Shown here: positions 22,878-35,659 of the stretch, piece after piece
Position numbering within the stretch: the first letter of the stretch is position 1
Layout: each line of letters opens with the position of its first letter
NCBI GenBank assembly: GCA_028023455.1
Contig: JAQFVV010000063.1
Location: 3,219,081-3,283,080, forward strand
Length of the DNA stretch: 64,000 nucleotides
Direction: 5' to 3'
DNA from: Epiperipatus broadwayi
Taxonomy: Eukaryota; Onychophora; Udeonychophora; Euonychophora; Peripatidae
Program-made: the position numbers and the translations under genes
Notes under the pieces: model-generated
Database searches by the model: none
What the model was told of the DNA's origin: nothing
Seen by the model: only the letters and a program-made list of their open reading frames with translations

Positions 22878-23110
22878 AGTCTTTTGTATTCGTATTTATA
22901 ATTCACATATATTAAATTATTCTATACTCTTCTCATGTAAGTCTTAATGCAACTTTTGTATATAATTACTCCTTTATTTTCCTTATAGTTTTGACTGTCA
23001 AAACTGTAAAGAAAATAAAGGAATAATTATATATAAAAGATGAATTAAGATATATATGGGAAGAGCATAGAAGAGTTTAATATATATGAATATATGAAAA
23101 AAGATGCAAA
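22878..23110. repeat. Palindrome with a very short spacer
   Basis: The inner arms 22958-22994 and 22998-23034 are near perfect (ATTACTCCTTTATTTTCCTT and complement). The match continues with more mismatches out to about 22878 and 23110. Confidence 0.65.
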
Positions 23111-23307
23111 GAAAGTTAAAAGAGAAAATATAAAAATAATATTGTTTATTATAGCAGACAATTATTTGGGATTCAGTCTATCATTTGATAAAAGTGATTT
23201 GTTTTTGTATGATTAGTTGATCATAATATCCATATCATGCTTTATTTAAGAATTACACATTTCTATTCCTATTTTCATACTTAGGATTACTACTTTATAT
23301 CCAAACA

Positions 23308-23465
23308 CATACTTGTATGCACAAAGATAGTTTTTATTGCATTGAAATATGTTTAATCTATTTTCATTTAATAAATATTGGCACTGCAATATTCATTATA
23401 ATTTATTATTAATGATTTTATTTCTGGGACTCATATTTGGAGCATCAAGTATATTATTTTTATAC
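23308..23465 (+). repeat. Repeat joined to a LINE fragment (copy 1)
   Basis: TTTTCATTTAATAAATATTGG and neighbouring sequence recur at about 35390-35545, again directly upstream of an RTE LINE fragment that begins at the same codon. The repeat itself is not recognised. Confidence 0.6.
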
Positions 23466-23945
23466 GATTGAAGTTTTTAATAAATGTGTTTTACCAGTTC
23501 TTACTTAGTGACTCAGATTTGGACACTAAACAAAAGAGAAATACAGAAATTTAGACTATTTAAAAAGTATTGAGAGATACATGTTAGGAGTAACATGAAG
23601 AGAGTGAAAACAAATACATGGGTAAGAGTGCAAACATGTGTTACCAGAATTGTTGAAAGAATTAAGAGACTGAAGTGGAGTTGGGCTGGATATATTGCTA
23701 GAAGAAATAATAGCTGGACAGTTGAAATCTTAAACTGGATTCCAAGAAAATGTAACAGACATAGAAAAAGACCACGTGTGAGATGGATGGATGAAATAAG
23801 GAAGTATGTAGGGATGATGTGAAGAAGAGAGGTTAGAGATTAGAGAAGGTGGATTGAACTTGGAGAGATTATCATCCTGCAGTGGATTGATATTAGTTGA
23901 AAATGATGATTTTTGAAAAGCTGACAGAATGCTATACAGCAATGT
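23466..23945 (+). pseudogene. RTE-clade LINE, 3' fragment
   Basis: It codes for the region after the RT domain: FNKCVLPVLT, then (23595 on) WVRVQTCVTRIVERIKRLKW, SWAGYIARR, TVEILNWIP and RVRWMDEIRK. These match the C-terminal end of the fuller copy at 60697-63650. Stops occur at 23514 and about 23820, and the endonuclease and RT are missing. Its 5' end is chimeric with the repeat at 23308-23465. Confidence 0.75.
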
Positions 23946-23949
23946 TTTT

Positions 23950-26110
23950 TTTATAGTTTTAATTAATTAATAGCCAATGCATAATTTTTATTTATTTTTT
24001 TAAATGATTTATCTTAAATTATATATTTCTTTTTTTAAAATCATTAATAACATTATATTTGATATTTTAATGTGATTATATTTTGCCATATACTTATTAC
24101 GTTTATTAATTGGTATTGTTATATCATAAGCCTCAATTGTTAGCCATTGTAATAGTCTAGAATTACTTTTCGGATAGCATTATGATTATATGGGTTTATA
24201 CTTTGTTTTGGCGCTCAAATCCTTTGATGAATAGTACTAACTTTATGCAATATAATTAGATAAGTAATATCAATAGAGAGTTAGTTTAGTAATGAGTTCA
24301 TGTTTTGTTACACTGTTATTAAACTAATATCGCTTTTCAGTAAATAATTATTTTGAATTATTAATAATGAAAGTTGTAATTACCTTTATGAATTAAGTTT
24401 AATATTGTATCAATAATTTTCTTACAAAGAGATTAGTGGCTGAGAGATGATAAAATTGTCGTTGACTTCTAATTGCAAGTTTGGACATACTTTTTTTTTT
24501 AAAGTTTGATAAATTTATTGTTCTCTTTTCTATTTTTATCATTATATACACATAGTGATCTATGATTACAATATATATGTTTAATATTCTCTATTATTAT
24601 TATCATAAGTTGTTTTCTTTAAAAAAAAATCAACACATTTTTAAAGTCTACTTTCTTTAAACAATTTTACTAGTAGTGTATATTTATCTTCTCAAAGACT
24701 AATTAATTAATCAATAAACGCAGCCGGATCTCTTATAACAATTGCATTAATGAACATAAATAATGTCTAACTTATTTTTTATAACTTCTTTTTTTTTTTT
24801 TTTCAATTATTAACTTAATTCATTTATCAAAATGCCTTTCAACACCCCCCCCACCCATTAATAATGATTGGCAAACAAATAATATTTAACAGTAGCAATG
24901 AATTGTTTATTAAAAATAATATTCAACTTTATTATCAAATTCAAAGCAAGCTATTAAAAGATTTGACAACTATCTGTTATATAAATTGAATGTTATTTCC
25001 TTGTGTATAAACTTAGAATAAATTATCAGCATATTGATATAAAAATACACATGATAAATAAAACAAAAAGACAAATATTCACATAGACAATAATATGGAA
25101 TTAATAGAATTAAACTGAAAAATATGTGTAATAATAAATGTTTTATTAAAAAAAATAGAAATGGGGATGGTAATGGAGAAGTAGTGGAACACAAAATAAT
25201 ATTCCCTCTCATTATTCAATTATTTTTGAAATTAATACATTTACTAATATTTTCACAAACCATAGAGTAGAAGTCTATATCCACTGTCTCAAAACCCATA
25301 AATTCACTCACAGTTAAAAGATAAATAAGTAAGAGGTTGAAATTTAGTAAAAAAAATAAAATTTTAATTTTTTAAAATTTAATTTTTAATTAATATTGCA
25401 AGATATTAAAGAAAATTGGCAGAAGATACTTTTATGCTACAGAAAGCATAACCTTACAATTTATTAATTTAAAATCACCTGCAAATTTTATTTTTTGTAT
25501 TTTATTATCATTATATTTTACCATAAGAAAAAAATAATAATATTAAGGGTTTTTTCATATATGTTTAATCTGCACATATATATTAAGAATGTTTGTATTT
25601 CAAATATTAATCTGTATATGTAATTTCTTAAATATTTATCATATATATTGTAACAAGTTGGGTTACATGGCACACAGCAACATATATGTGTGTGTGTGCA
25701 TATATATATATAAAGTAAAAGTAGAAATAAACACAGACATAAATTTTTGTAGATATTTTCTACATTTCACTTGGAATAATAATGACTATAAAGAGTTAAA
25801 TAACTCTGGAGTTAAAATAGAATTTTATTATAAAGTAAATAGTTTTAAAAGGTCTAATATTTTTATTATTATAATTCTGATTTTGAAATTTAAAAACAAG
25901 CAGTTCAAACTGATAATTGTAAAAATGTATATTATTTTTTAAATAATGCTAGTATACATTTCTTTTATCTAGTCATAAAAATCTTTGTAGATTAAAAATT
26001 TCTAAATTAACTTTTTAATTAAAAGTGCTTTTGTAGGGATTAAAATTGTTTCCAATTAAGAAAGATAAAAAGCACAGTTTTTAAATTAGTATTGTTTTTA
26101 CCTCAATCCA
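23950..26110. other. Unassigned AT-rich sequence
   Basis: Includes a C-run near 24846 and (TG)n/(TA)n stretches near 25686-25712. No gene or named repeat was found. Confidence 0.4.
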
Positions 26111-26439
26111 AATCTATAAAAGGGTTGGCTAAAAAGATTATTTCAGTCTGGTTTTCATATTTTGAGAAGCATTGGCCAAATAAGCCAGCTGCAAAGTTTG
26201 GATAGTAATTTTTTTGAAGACAGTTCTTGGCTTAATATTTTTGTGAAGCAGTTGGCTAGCAGAATTGGTGTTTGAAGAGTTATGAAAATAAAAGCTCCCA
26301 TGAAGATGTAGCTGAAATCAAGCCTGTAGAGCAGAGAGCAGTCTACTAGTTCTATATACTGGAGTTTTGATTTGTTTGAAGACTGAGTCAACATAAAATG
26401 AATCAATTAGCCTGTAAAAATGTGTTATAAAAGAAAGTT

Positions 26440-26670
26440 TGCTGGCCTGAAGCTCATCAGGCCCTAGACAAAAGAGAGAATGTCAACCATACCTGAATGG
26501 TGACAACAAGTCTGGATTATACTTTTCTAATGGACAAAAAACCAAGCTTACCAAGAGAAAACTGGAAGAATTGGTATACATATGATGCTAAGATGTGATA
26601 TGTTGAACTATTTCCATCATTTATAATATACCATCATTACAAATCTTCAGACAAATATGTATGATGTTGT
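26440..26670. repeat. Repeat remnant ending in a PLE-like terminus
   Basis: GGCCTGAAGCTCATCAGGCC forms a small hairpin near 26452. At 26597, TGTTGAACTATTTCCATCAT followed by ACCATCATTACAAATCTTCAG matches the outermost sequence of the PLEs at 914 and 11670. Confidence 0.45.
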
Positions 26671-27639
26671 TTACTTATGTATGCAGAGAAACATAGACAA
26701 ACATCTATATAGCTGGTGATCAATGTTATATATTAAAAATGACATTTTAAAAAACAATTTTGCATAAGTTAAATGACTAAAAATGAAGATTTAATTGATA
26801 AACCCTATTATATTTGTTTTTTCAAGAGAATAAGTGAAAATATTTAAAATTTATATTTTTAAATTTAAAGTTATTTCTAATTATTCAATCAACAACAATT
26901 CAGTCAAGATTGACTGTTATATTTTAAAAAAAGTTGATAATATTTTTTTTAAAGAAAAAACTAACTTATAAACTGATATTTTTTAAAAAAAGAAAAACTG
27001 TAAACTATTATAATAGAACTTGATTCATGTCATCTATATTTTTGTGTACACTTGTATATCTGTAAATTTTATATACTTTCAATATTGAATTAATTAGAAA
27101 AATATTATTGTAATAAATTAAAACAGGTAAACATAGTGTGTGCCTGCAATTCAATATGCACACACATGTATGTTAAATATGTTATTACATATAAAAATTA
27201 ATGTCATTTATTATTTTGACAATTTGAAAGTGAGAACTAGAAAGATTTATTTTATGGCAACTCAAATAAGTTCAGAAATTACACACACACACGTGTGTGT
27301 GTATATGTCAATTGTATTGCAAATACCAATATGTGTCAAATAGAGAGATATGTAAATTTTAATCATTTATATTATTAGTAAATGTCAATTCAAACCTGTT
27401 AATTTTATATCAAGCCACATGTCTGTGTGCTGTCTGGTTTGAAATAAACCTATTGGAACATATATGTAAACCATAATAGTAGCTTGGATTTTGTATAGTA
27501 ATTTTGTAAATCACAACTGTGATAATTTTTTTACTGTATGTTAATCAAAATCAGAATGCTTATATATGTATCTTAATTCTAAAGACCTTAATTTTATTTA
27601 TTGTTGTTAATAAACTAGAATTCAATTGTTAAAAATAGT
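26671..27639. other. Unassigned AT-rich sequence
   Basis: Includes a self-complementary microsatellite (AC)n(GT)n at about 27282-27302. Nothing else is supportable. Confidence 0.4.
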
Positions 27640-29095
27640 ATTGCCTCATTTCTTGGTCACCATGACAATAATAGATCTTATGTTCTCTGAGATAGATTTC
27701 AACATGGGCTGAATATATAAATGGGGATATATTTAGTGTGTTAAAGGCATTCAGTTGATAAGGGTTCTGTTTTGGTGTGAAGAGTATATTCTTCCAAGTC
27801 TCTGCACTATATTTTATTTAATTTAGTCTTTATTAGAATTTAATTTTATAGTTGGACAGTGCATTAGTGACACTAAGTAGCCAGAACATTGATGATGATT
27901 AATATGTTGTAATATTCCAGCATTATTGTTATTGATTATTATGTATTCTGATGTATGAGCACCAAAATGGTGCATCCAAATTAAGGTTTAAATAATTGCA
28001 CCAAGCTGGCAATGGCTCAGTAATTAGCCTGGTCTACCGAGAACCCATTTTCAATCCAGTCACCAGATTGACTGTTGATTTATATTTTGTATTGTTCAAA
28101 TTCAGACACAAGATAGGTTATTGATTTATTTGATGATGATGAATAGTGGTTTCTCTTGAGTATGACTTATTGATAATGCTGGTAAATTTATAATTATACT
28201 TATAGTAGCTCTAAGGAGTAACTGTGCTAATCTCAGAGAGATTTTGTGATCTCATACTCTCTTGTAATATATAATATTGCTTATATATTTTTTTGATATT
28301 TAATATTCCTTTAATATCATCTTTTGAACATTGCTTTAATATTTTAATCATGTAATTTTATTTTGATAGTTTTCCCCAGGGACAACCACCCATATACTCC
28401 CATCCCATTATAATATACCCCCACTCCAATACAATATATATATATATATATTGTAATGATATAGATTTCCAGGGTGTGAACCTGGGGTGATGGCACTCAT
28501 CATCAACCCCACTTACTACAAAATTTATATATATGAATAATACAAATAAATATGAGCAATGAGCATGAGAGATCAACACACTACTAAGTATGTTAACTAT
28601 AAGTTCACCATCATTGCACAAAAGTAATAATCATTCATCATCATGAATGATCAAAATACAAAATAAATCAACAGTTTATCTTGTGACCTGATTTGAAATG
28701 GTCTCCTATAGACTAGGCTAATTATTTAGCTTTTGCCAGCTTGAGACATATTATTTAAACATTAATTTGGATGCACAAACATAAGTGCTAATCCATCAGA
28801 ATATACAATACTAAAACCAATAAAGCTAAAATATTCAAACATGATGATCATCAAGACTCTGGCTATTTAATACTATTAATGTACTGGCCAACTATAAACT
28901 TAATTTCTCAGAAATACTAAAGTAAATAAAATGTAGTGATGGACATTAAAGGATATCCCCTTTGCATCAACCTAGGATCATCATCAAGTGGATGTCCATT
29001 AACACTAAATACAAATCCCTTTTATATAACAGACTTATATGCACAAATCTAGCTCAGAGAACAAAAGCTCTATAACTGTTATTGTGAGAAGAAAT
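27640..29095. repeat. Palindrome of about 1.4 kb with tRNA-like sequence in each arm
   Basis: Left arm about 27640-28140 and right arm about 28625-29095 are inverted, fairly diverged copies. Each holds a tRNA-like segment (left TGGCTCAGTAATTAGCCTGG near 28013 with TTTTCAATCCAGTC downstream; right, complement near 28690-28765). The spacer 28141-28624 contains (AT)n and another possible B box on the minus strand near 28474 (GGTTCACACCC). It resembles the palindromic HHR/tRNA-like elements elsewhere, but the only HHR-like string (minus, near 28960) is poor. Confidence 0.6.
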
Positions 29096-29099
29096 ATAA

Positions 29100-30800
29100 T
29101 ACAACATAATAATTTATAATATTTTGGCATTAAATAAATTCACTGGAATAATTTTAACAAAGAAATATCAATTAAAATTAAATTAAGATCTGCTGAGTAT
29201 GTCATATATATCAATTAAGCTTTCTGATTTTGATTAATTCAACTAGATATTACCTTGTGATTTACAAATAACCTCATAATAAGTTTATATAAAAACATAT
29301 ATGTCAGAAAAGATGTAATATAATTTATGAACATATTTGAGTTGTCATATAATAAAAATATGATTAATTTTAACATATAGGTCTCTACCTGACATGCATC
29401 TATATAAGTACTCAGATGTGCCATAACATATAAGAATTGTCATATAATAAATTATCACATTTTAATGATCCATAAATAATGATGGTTTTTACACATATAT
29501 GTGTGTACACATGAAGATATGAGCATGCACTGACATTTATATCATACATTTTAATTTGTCAAAATAATAAATTTAGCAAACAAATTATATTTTTACATTT
29601 GAATTCAATGTTGAACATATACATAAAATACATACATGTGTGTACATATAAATCAGTTATTAATTCATTCATTATCTAGTGATAATCAAAAAAAGTTTTT
29701 ATTTTTTTAAAAAACAAAAGTAATATTAATTCATTGATGGCCCTTCATAAAAGTTTTTCTTTTTAACAGGTTACCCTTGATTAATTATAAACATCTTTTA
29801 AAAAAAATACTCCAGCAAGTTTTTTTTGTTCCCAAATCTAAAAAGATTTCTGGAGTTGTTTTTTTTTAAATAAAATATGTTGGAAACTTATCTTCTTTTT
29901 TTTTCGTATAATGTTATTTATTTTTTTAAAAAAATTGTAATTTAAATTATAACTCTTATTTTTACAAAAGAAATTATTTAAAGCAACTCTCCAGCAGTAC
30001 TTTATATACATATGATACCATATACACCATACCTTTATCTGTGGTTATATAGACAAAACAGTATACATATCAACTAATTATTCAACAAGTTGATGAACTA
30101 TCTTGGTAAGCTGATTCCTCTTAAGATAGTAGACTGGCTTATTGTCATTTTTGAGAAAAGTATAATCCATGTATCTGCTGGCCTGCACTTTGGCTTGCAA
30201 TGTGCTTTCTTTAGTCTATGTTATCTAATACACACATATTCAGGCAAATAAACCATAGAAAAGCTAATGCTGGCATCCATGTGAATTAGATCTCTATTGT
30301 AAGGAACTAGTAGCAGTAACTGGACTTGTACTGTCCTGCCTTTTGCTATCACAATATGTAAAACTGAAAAAAACTTCCCTAATTTTTTCTTCAACCTTTT
30401 TATAGTCAGGATGGAAAAAATACAGTAATTAAAAACTTTTCTTGATCTTGATTGAAAAAAGTTAATGTCTCTTTTCCATTTACCTTAATTTTTTGAAAAA
30501 CAACTTTGTAGGATTTTATCAAAATATGTTATACAAGCTTTAATTAAAAAAATTTGCTAATGAAAATAGATAGTGGAATTTTATAATTACCATTATATTT
30601 ATTGTAACATAAAAACATGCTTGTTTTAATGTTTAAAATCAAAATTAATAAAATATTAATCACACCTTTTTAAATGGTTAATTTATAATAAAGAAAAATT
30701 TAAATTCAAAATTATTAATCCTTAACTGTTATTCTAGTGTAATATAAAAAATAATTTACAAAATTTTTTGTTTATTTCTATTTTTTCCTTTCAACTGTAT
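29100..30800. other. Unassigned sequence
   Basis: AT-rich, with a short CA/TG palindromic microsatellite near 29493-29512. The patch 30000-30360 is less repetitive and could be old unique or repeat DNA; no reading frame is convincing. Confidence 0.35.
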
Positions 30801-30814
30801 ATATATATATTGTA

Positions 30815-31985
30815 ATGGTATATGCTGTTACATTAATTTAAAATTAAAATAAAAACTTTTTTTTTAAAATTTATAAATAAAAACTAAAAGCTAAAAAATT
30901 AAAAGTTGTTTAACGTATATAATATATTACACAGACAGATGCAAAACTTTAAAAGTATTTCTTTTTTAAATAAAATAAAAAAGTATTTGAACGTACTTTT
31001 TTTAAAAAAAAGTACAAGATCTAAAGATAAAATATTTTTGTAAATGAAAATGATTGATTTATAAATTAAATGAAAAGCAAACTATCCCTTGAGGCTCTTA
31101 TATAAAAAAGTCAGATGAAATATAGATAAGAGAACAAAAATAATTTAGAATGTCCAATAGAAGAGATATATCGGTGTAATTTGTAAATGTAGTATGAGGT
31201 TTGCTATGTGCAGGATCACATTATATGCTGCACACCCCCTTTTTGCCTATGGAAGGGGATAGTAAGATAGAAAACGCACTCCCTTCCTATGGAGTTTTTT
31301 TTATTGCTCTTCTCATCAGACAGATGTAGTATTCCTGTCTGCTTGAGAGTCAAGGTCTTCTTTAACCATGCTGTTCAGATGTACATTCCTGACAGTATGG
31401 TATTTGTGCTGTCGTACTTCATGCTACATTGAATACATCGATGTATCAGATGGATTGACATTGGTTTGATTGCAAACTTTTGGCCTATGATTAAATAAGG
31501 GATAGAATATTTTCTTTTTAAATGCAAACTATGTAGTTTATTCATACTCGACATTCTTAAAAATATTATTAAATTCATCTGTGCGGATGGTTTAAAATTT
31601 TAAAATAACAATTTAAATTAAAAGTTAATATTAAAATCTAAAATAATAAATGTTATTCCTCAAATTTTAAATGATTATATATGTGCATTAATAAATGTTG
31701 TTGTGTGTGTTAATTACTGGCAGTGGCTTTTACTTTTTCATATTTAAGATATAAATTAAATCAAGTTATATTTTATAAATCTCTGTGTCTCACTAAGCTA
31801 GTGACTTGGGCTAATGGTCAGAGAAAAAAATATATGTAAAAGTTAGTTTAGCAGTGCATATCTGCCTACACTATAAATTTTCTAGGTTCAAATGGCCTTG
31901 TGGCACCCTATAACATATGTATCTGCCTACTATATAAATTTTCCAGGTTCAAATGCCTGGTGGCACCCTGTATGGCAGATATGGG
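30815..31985 (+). repeat. Direct duplication, copy 1
   Basis: Segment A (30815-31154) and segment B (31155-31985) are adjacent here. Both recur in the same order at 32620-32955 and 33935-34715, where they are separated by about 970 bp. B includes CACACCCCCTTTTTGCCTAT and a long 3'UTR-like A/T-rich stretch. Confidence 0.75.
31855..31985 (+). repeat. Tandem pair of a 60 bp SINE-like piece
   Basis: ATCTGCCTAC..ATAAATTTTC followed by AGGTTCAAATG (B-box-like) occurs twice in a row, then GTATGGCAGATATGGGAAGA. A single copy is found at the same place in the second duplicate (about 34625-34715). Confidence 0.5.
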
Positions 31986-32026
31986 AAGACTCAATTCTTT
32001 CTGATCGTTATAATTGACCACCCAAT

Positions 32027-32240
32027 GTGAGCCGATGTTTAATAAACCATGAGTACCCTGAGAATTTTAAAAACAAATCATGCCAGTAACATTTTTCTTT
32101 AAAAATGAGTATATATATTTTTGTATTAACGTGACATTATAGTCCGATGTTTAATAAACCATGAGTACCTTGAAAATTAAGCCAGTAATATTTTTTCTGA
32201 AATGTGTATATATTTCTTGTATTAACATAAAGTTATAGTT
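32027..32240 (+). repeat. Tandem duplication, two copies of about 115 bp
   Basis: CCGATGTTTAATAAACCATG and the following sequence occur at about 32033 and 32143 with small differences. Confidence 0.65.
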
Positions 32241-32619
32241 GGAATTTTGTGTAAAAAGTACTGCCAGTGAGAAAATTGCACATATGTAGAAATAAATGTG
32301 AGGAATAAAATGTAATAGCTAATATAAATATTTAAAAAAAAAATCTTATTTAAAATCCAACCGTTTAACGTGCCTAAGTAATACTTAAAAGTAGAAGAAA
32401 AGAAACTTGGAAGGGAGGGGGCAGAAATTTAGCTGGTAATAAGGAATCAACAGTCAACAATTTTTTTTTATCATTATATTCGTTTTTGTAATTACTAACC
32501 AAAATTTTGTCCTTTTGAAATTTTTATATATAATCAATTTGTGTAACATAATTACTAACACTAAGTAAATTCTTTTTTTTTTAATGTTTTTGTTTTTTGA
32601 GGAAGTTTACTGATATGAA

Positions 32620-34715
32620 ACGGTATATGCTGTTACATTAATTTAAAATTAGAATAAAAACTTTTTTTTTTAAATTCGTAAATAAAAACTAAAAGCTAAA
32701 AAATTAAAAGTTGTTAAACGTATATAATATATCACACAGATGGAATGAAAACTTTAAAAGTATTTTTTTAAAAAAAAAATATTTGAACGTACTTTTTTAT
32801 ATAAAAAAAAAGATCCAATGATAAAAAATTTTTGTAAATGGAAATGATTGTGTTATTAATTATCAAAAAGCAAACTAGCTCTTGGGGATCTTATAGAAAA
32901 AAAGTCAGATGAAAGATATAGATAAGAGAATAAAAAAATTTAGAATGTCCAATAGAAGCAGTAACCAATTGCTCGGACCTTAATGGAAATTATTGGAACA
33001 GGAAACGATGTTCAATGAATCCGGAGGAGTACTATAAACGAAAAAATATTCAAATTAAAACAGTTCCAGCTTGATTTTGTGAGAATGGCGATAAGATGAA
33101 CTTGGCACTCTCTCTCACTTATTTCAAATGAAATGACTGTAATAACAGGATTGAACCAACTAAGACCACCTCCAGAACAACAGACCAGTCTTCAAATGGA
33201 GATGTCATGAGAATTAGCACCAGGAACTGGGATTCTTCTACCGTAAGACATGAACTGTAAAATTTAAAAGTAATTAAGAACTTTCATTAAGATTTGACAA
33301 GCTTTTAATATTCTACTAACCTAAATTTTAAAATGAACTTAAACTGACTTTTAAGTTTCCAAATTAATTATTAATGTTTAATTTTTATACATTTGAGTTT
33401 GCTAAAAATCATTTCCATTTTTTTTGTTATTTTTATTAATATTTATTGTATAAATTAGTTAAATGCATTAAATTTAAGTTGGGTATAGATGCTTGCATAG
33501 ATTCATTAATGTTTAATTATGTTTTTATTTTCATATTTGATTAAAATATATAGACATTCGGTAAATAATGATACTTTATGTTGAGTATCTAAAATGTATT
33601 TATTCGGATGTCTTTTAAGTTATTGGTGTCAATGCGACATCTTATGATGAATGCCATTGGGTTTCTTGTAAATTTCCCTCTGCAATTCCATCAATGACTT
33701 TATATTTTCATCATTTATGTTTATTTTAAAATGTTTTTAACCATATAATCTATGTAGCCGATCTATACTCAACATTAAAAAACAAACTTTTATAAAGTTC
33801 ATCTGTGCAAAATTATATAAATGTTAAATTTAAGTCGGGCATGAATGGCTATATAGATTTGTAAAGTTATACTAATTAATTAAGGAGGGTTAATCTTAGG
33901 TTATTTGTTTCGTAGTTAGATTGGGTCAATGGATTGGATATATCGGTGTAATTAGTAAATGTAGTATAAGGTTCGCTATGCGCAGAATCGCATTATATGA
34001 TGCACACCCCTTTTTTGCCTATGGAGGGGGATAGTAAGATGGAAAATGCAGTCCCTTCCTATGGAGTTTTTTTTATTGCTCTTCTCATCATACAGATGTA
34101 GTATTTCTGTTTGGATGAGAGTCAGTCTTCTTTAACCATGCTGTTCAGATGTACATTCCTCACAGTATGGTATTTGTGCTGTCATATTTCATGCTACATT
34201 GAATACATTGATGTATCAGATGGATTGACGTCATTTGATTGCGAACTTTTGACCTAAGGTTAAATAAGGGAAAGAATATTTTCTTTTCAAATGCAATCTA
34301 TGTAGTTTATTCATACTCGACACTCTTAAAAAAATATTATTAAATTCATCTGTGTGGATGGTTTAAAATTTTAAAATAATAATTTAAATTAAAAGTTAAT
34401 ATTAAAATCTAAAATAATAAATGTTATTCCTCAAATTTTAAATGATGATATATGTGCGTTAATAAATGTTGTTTGTGTGTTAATTACTGGCAGTGGCTTT
34501 TATTTTTTTATATTGAAGATATATTTTAAATAAGTTATATATTATTATCTCTGCGTCTCCATGAGCTAGTGGCATTGGGCTCATGGTCATAATAAAATAT
34601 ATATAAAATTTTTTTTTTCTTAACTTATGTATCTGCCTACTATATACATTTTCCAGATTCAAATGCCTAGTGGCACTCTGTATGGCAGATATGGGAAGAC
34701 TCAATTCTTTCTGAT
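32620..34715 (+). repeat. Direct duplication, copy 2, with an extra block of about 970 bp
   Basis: Segment A (32620-32955) and segment B (33935-34715) match copy 1 closely. Between them lies 32956-33934, absent from copy 1. A short piece inside that block (about 33745-33835, CTATGTAGCCGATCTATACTC) is itself a diverged match to part of B, so the region has duplicated more than once. Confidence 0.75.
32934..33074 (+). CDS. Possible terminal exon, function unknown
   Basis: An open frame ends with TGA at 33072-33074. Its composition is richer than the flanks, and from 32961 it reads VTNCSDLNGNYWNRKRCS, then MNPEEYYKR and a basic tail to the stop. An acceptor-like AATAGAAGCAG lies at 32951-32961. 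The Cys and aromatic content would suit an extracellular module, but I recognise no domain. It sits exactly at the start of the block missing from the other duplicate. It may be a real last exon with 3'UTR, a gene fragment or chance. No upstream exon was found in this window. Confidence 0.25.
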   Translation, partial: KNLECPIEAVTNCSDLNGNYWNRKRCSMNPEEYYKRKNIQIKTVPA

Positions 34716-34719
34716 CATT

Positions 34720-35385
34720 ATATATATATATGCAAACACACTACTATGTTGTTGTATGCCATGTGACATATAACAGTTTCGTAACCCACCTCAAAGTAAA
34801 AGGAAAATAGAAATGAAATACCTATCTAACAATATTTTACATAATATACATATATAATCAAAACAAAGTTCATGCTTTAAACTATATACTCATCAATTTT
34901 TTTAGAGATTTGACAGGCATCTGGCAGCTAACAGAATGAATAATGACCTGCAATTCTGAGATAAAAAATTCAACCACTGGACTAAAAGTACACAATGTAC
35001 CATGAACACCATGAGGGCTACCTCAATTGAGACACTATATTCTTCTACAACCCAAAATAAAAATAATGCAAAATTCTTTGCAAAGCCCTGCTCCTTTGAG
35101 TCTTTTGGACTGAAATATACAGAACAATGCTATGCTTTTTTGAGTCTTAGAGCCTAGAAAATAGAAAATTATGCCTTTCTCATTTTCTTGGAAACTTAGA
35201 TGCTAGAATCATGGTAGGAATACATTATCTGCACCATGACAAACAGTAGGATATCATATAGAGGGTTGAAGCAATGCCTGAGATAGAACACTCTTTGAAG
35301 TTGCATGAAAACATTGTTTCCTCAAGCTAATAACAAAACCTCCATCCATAATCTTATATCCACACACACATGTATGTGTTGTACA
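34720..35385. other. Unassigned sequence
   Basis: Less AT-biased than the neighbours between about 34900 and 35300, but no frame, motif or repeat relationship could be supported. Confidence 0.35.
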
Positions 35386-35389
35386 CACA

Positions 35390-35545
35390 TAGCTATATGT
35401 ACAAAGACAATTTTTATTGTATTGAAATATCTTGAATCTATTTTCATTTAATAAATATTGGTACTGCAATATTTATTATGCACACAACACTATTTTATAA
35501 TCATATTTGGAGCATCAGATATATTATTTTAATTATAGTATTGAA
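35390..35545 (+). repeat. Repeat joined to a LINE fragment (copy 2)
   Basis: Same sequence as 23308-23465, including the spacing to the LINE junction. Confidence 0.6.
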
Positions 35546-35655
35546 GTTTTGAATAAATGTATTTTCCCAGTTCTTACTTATGGATCTGAGATTTGGACAC
35601 TTAAGTAAAGAGCAATACAGATACATCTAAAAAATCAAAAAAGTATGGGAAGATT
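35546..35655 (+). pseudogene. RTE-clade LINE, very short fragment
   Basis: It encodes LNKCIFPVLTYGSEIWTLK, then a stop and RAIQ, the same region as FNKYVLPVLTYGSETWTLN in the copy at 60697-63650. It ends after about 35 codons. The 5' junction with the preceding repeat is at the same codon as in the fragment at 23466. Confidence 0.7.
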
Positions 35656-35659
35656 CCAT

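Noticed and set aside
27282-27302. The (AC)n(GT)n palindrome as a regulatory site
   Set aside because: An ordinary self-complementary microsatellite, common in such genomes.
28940-28990. Hammerhead in the right arm of the 28 kb palindrome
   Set aside because: The minus-strand string TTGATGATGATCCTAGG, then GCAAAGG, lacks the GAAA core and a workable stem I.
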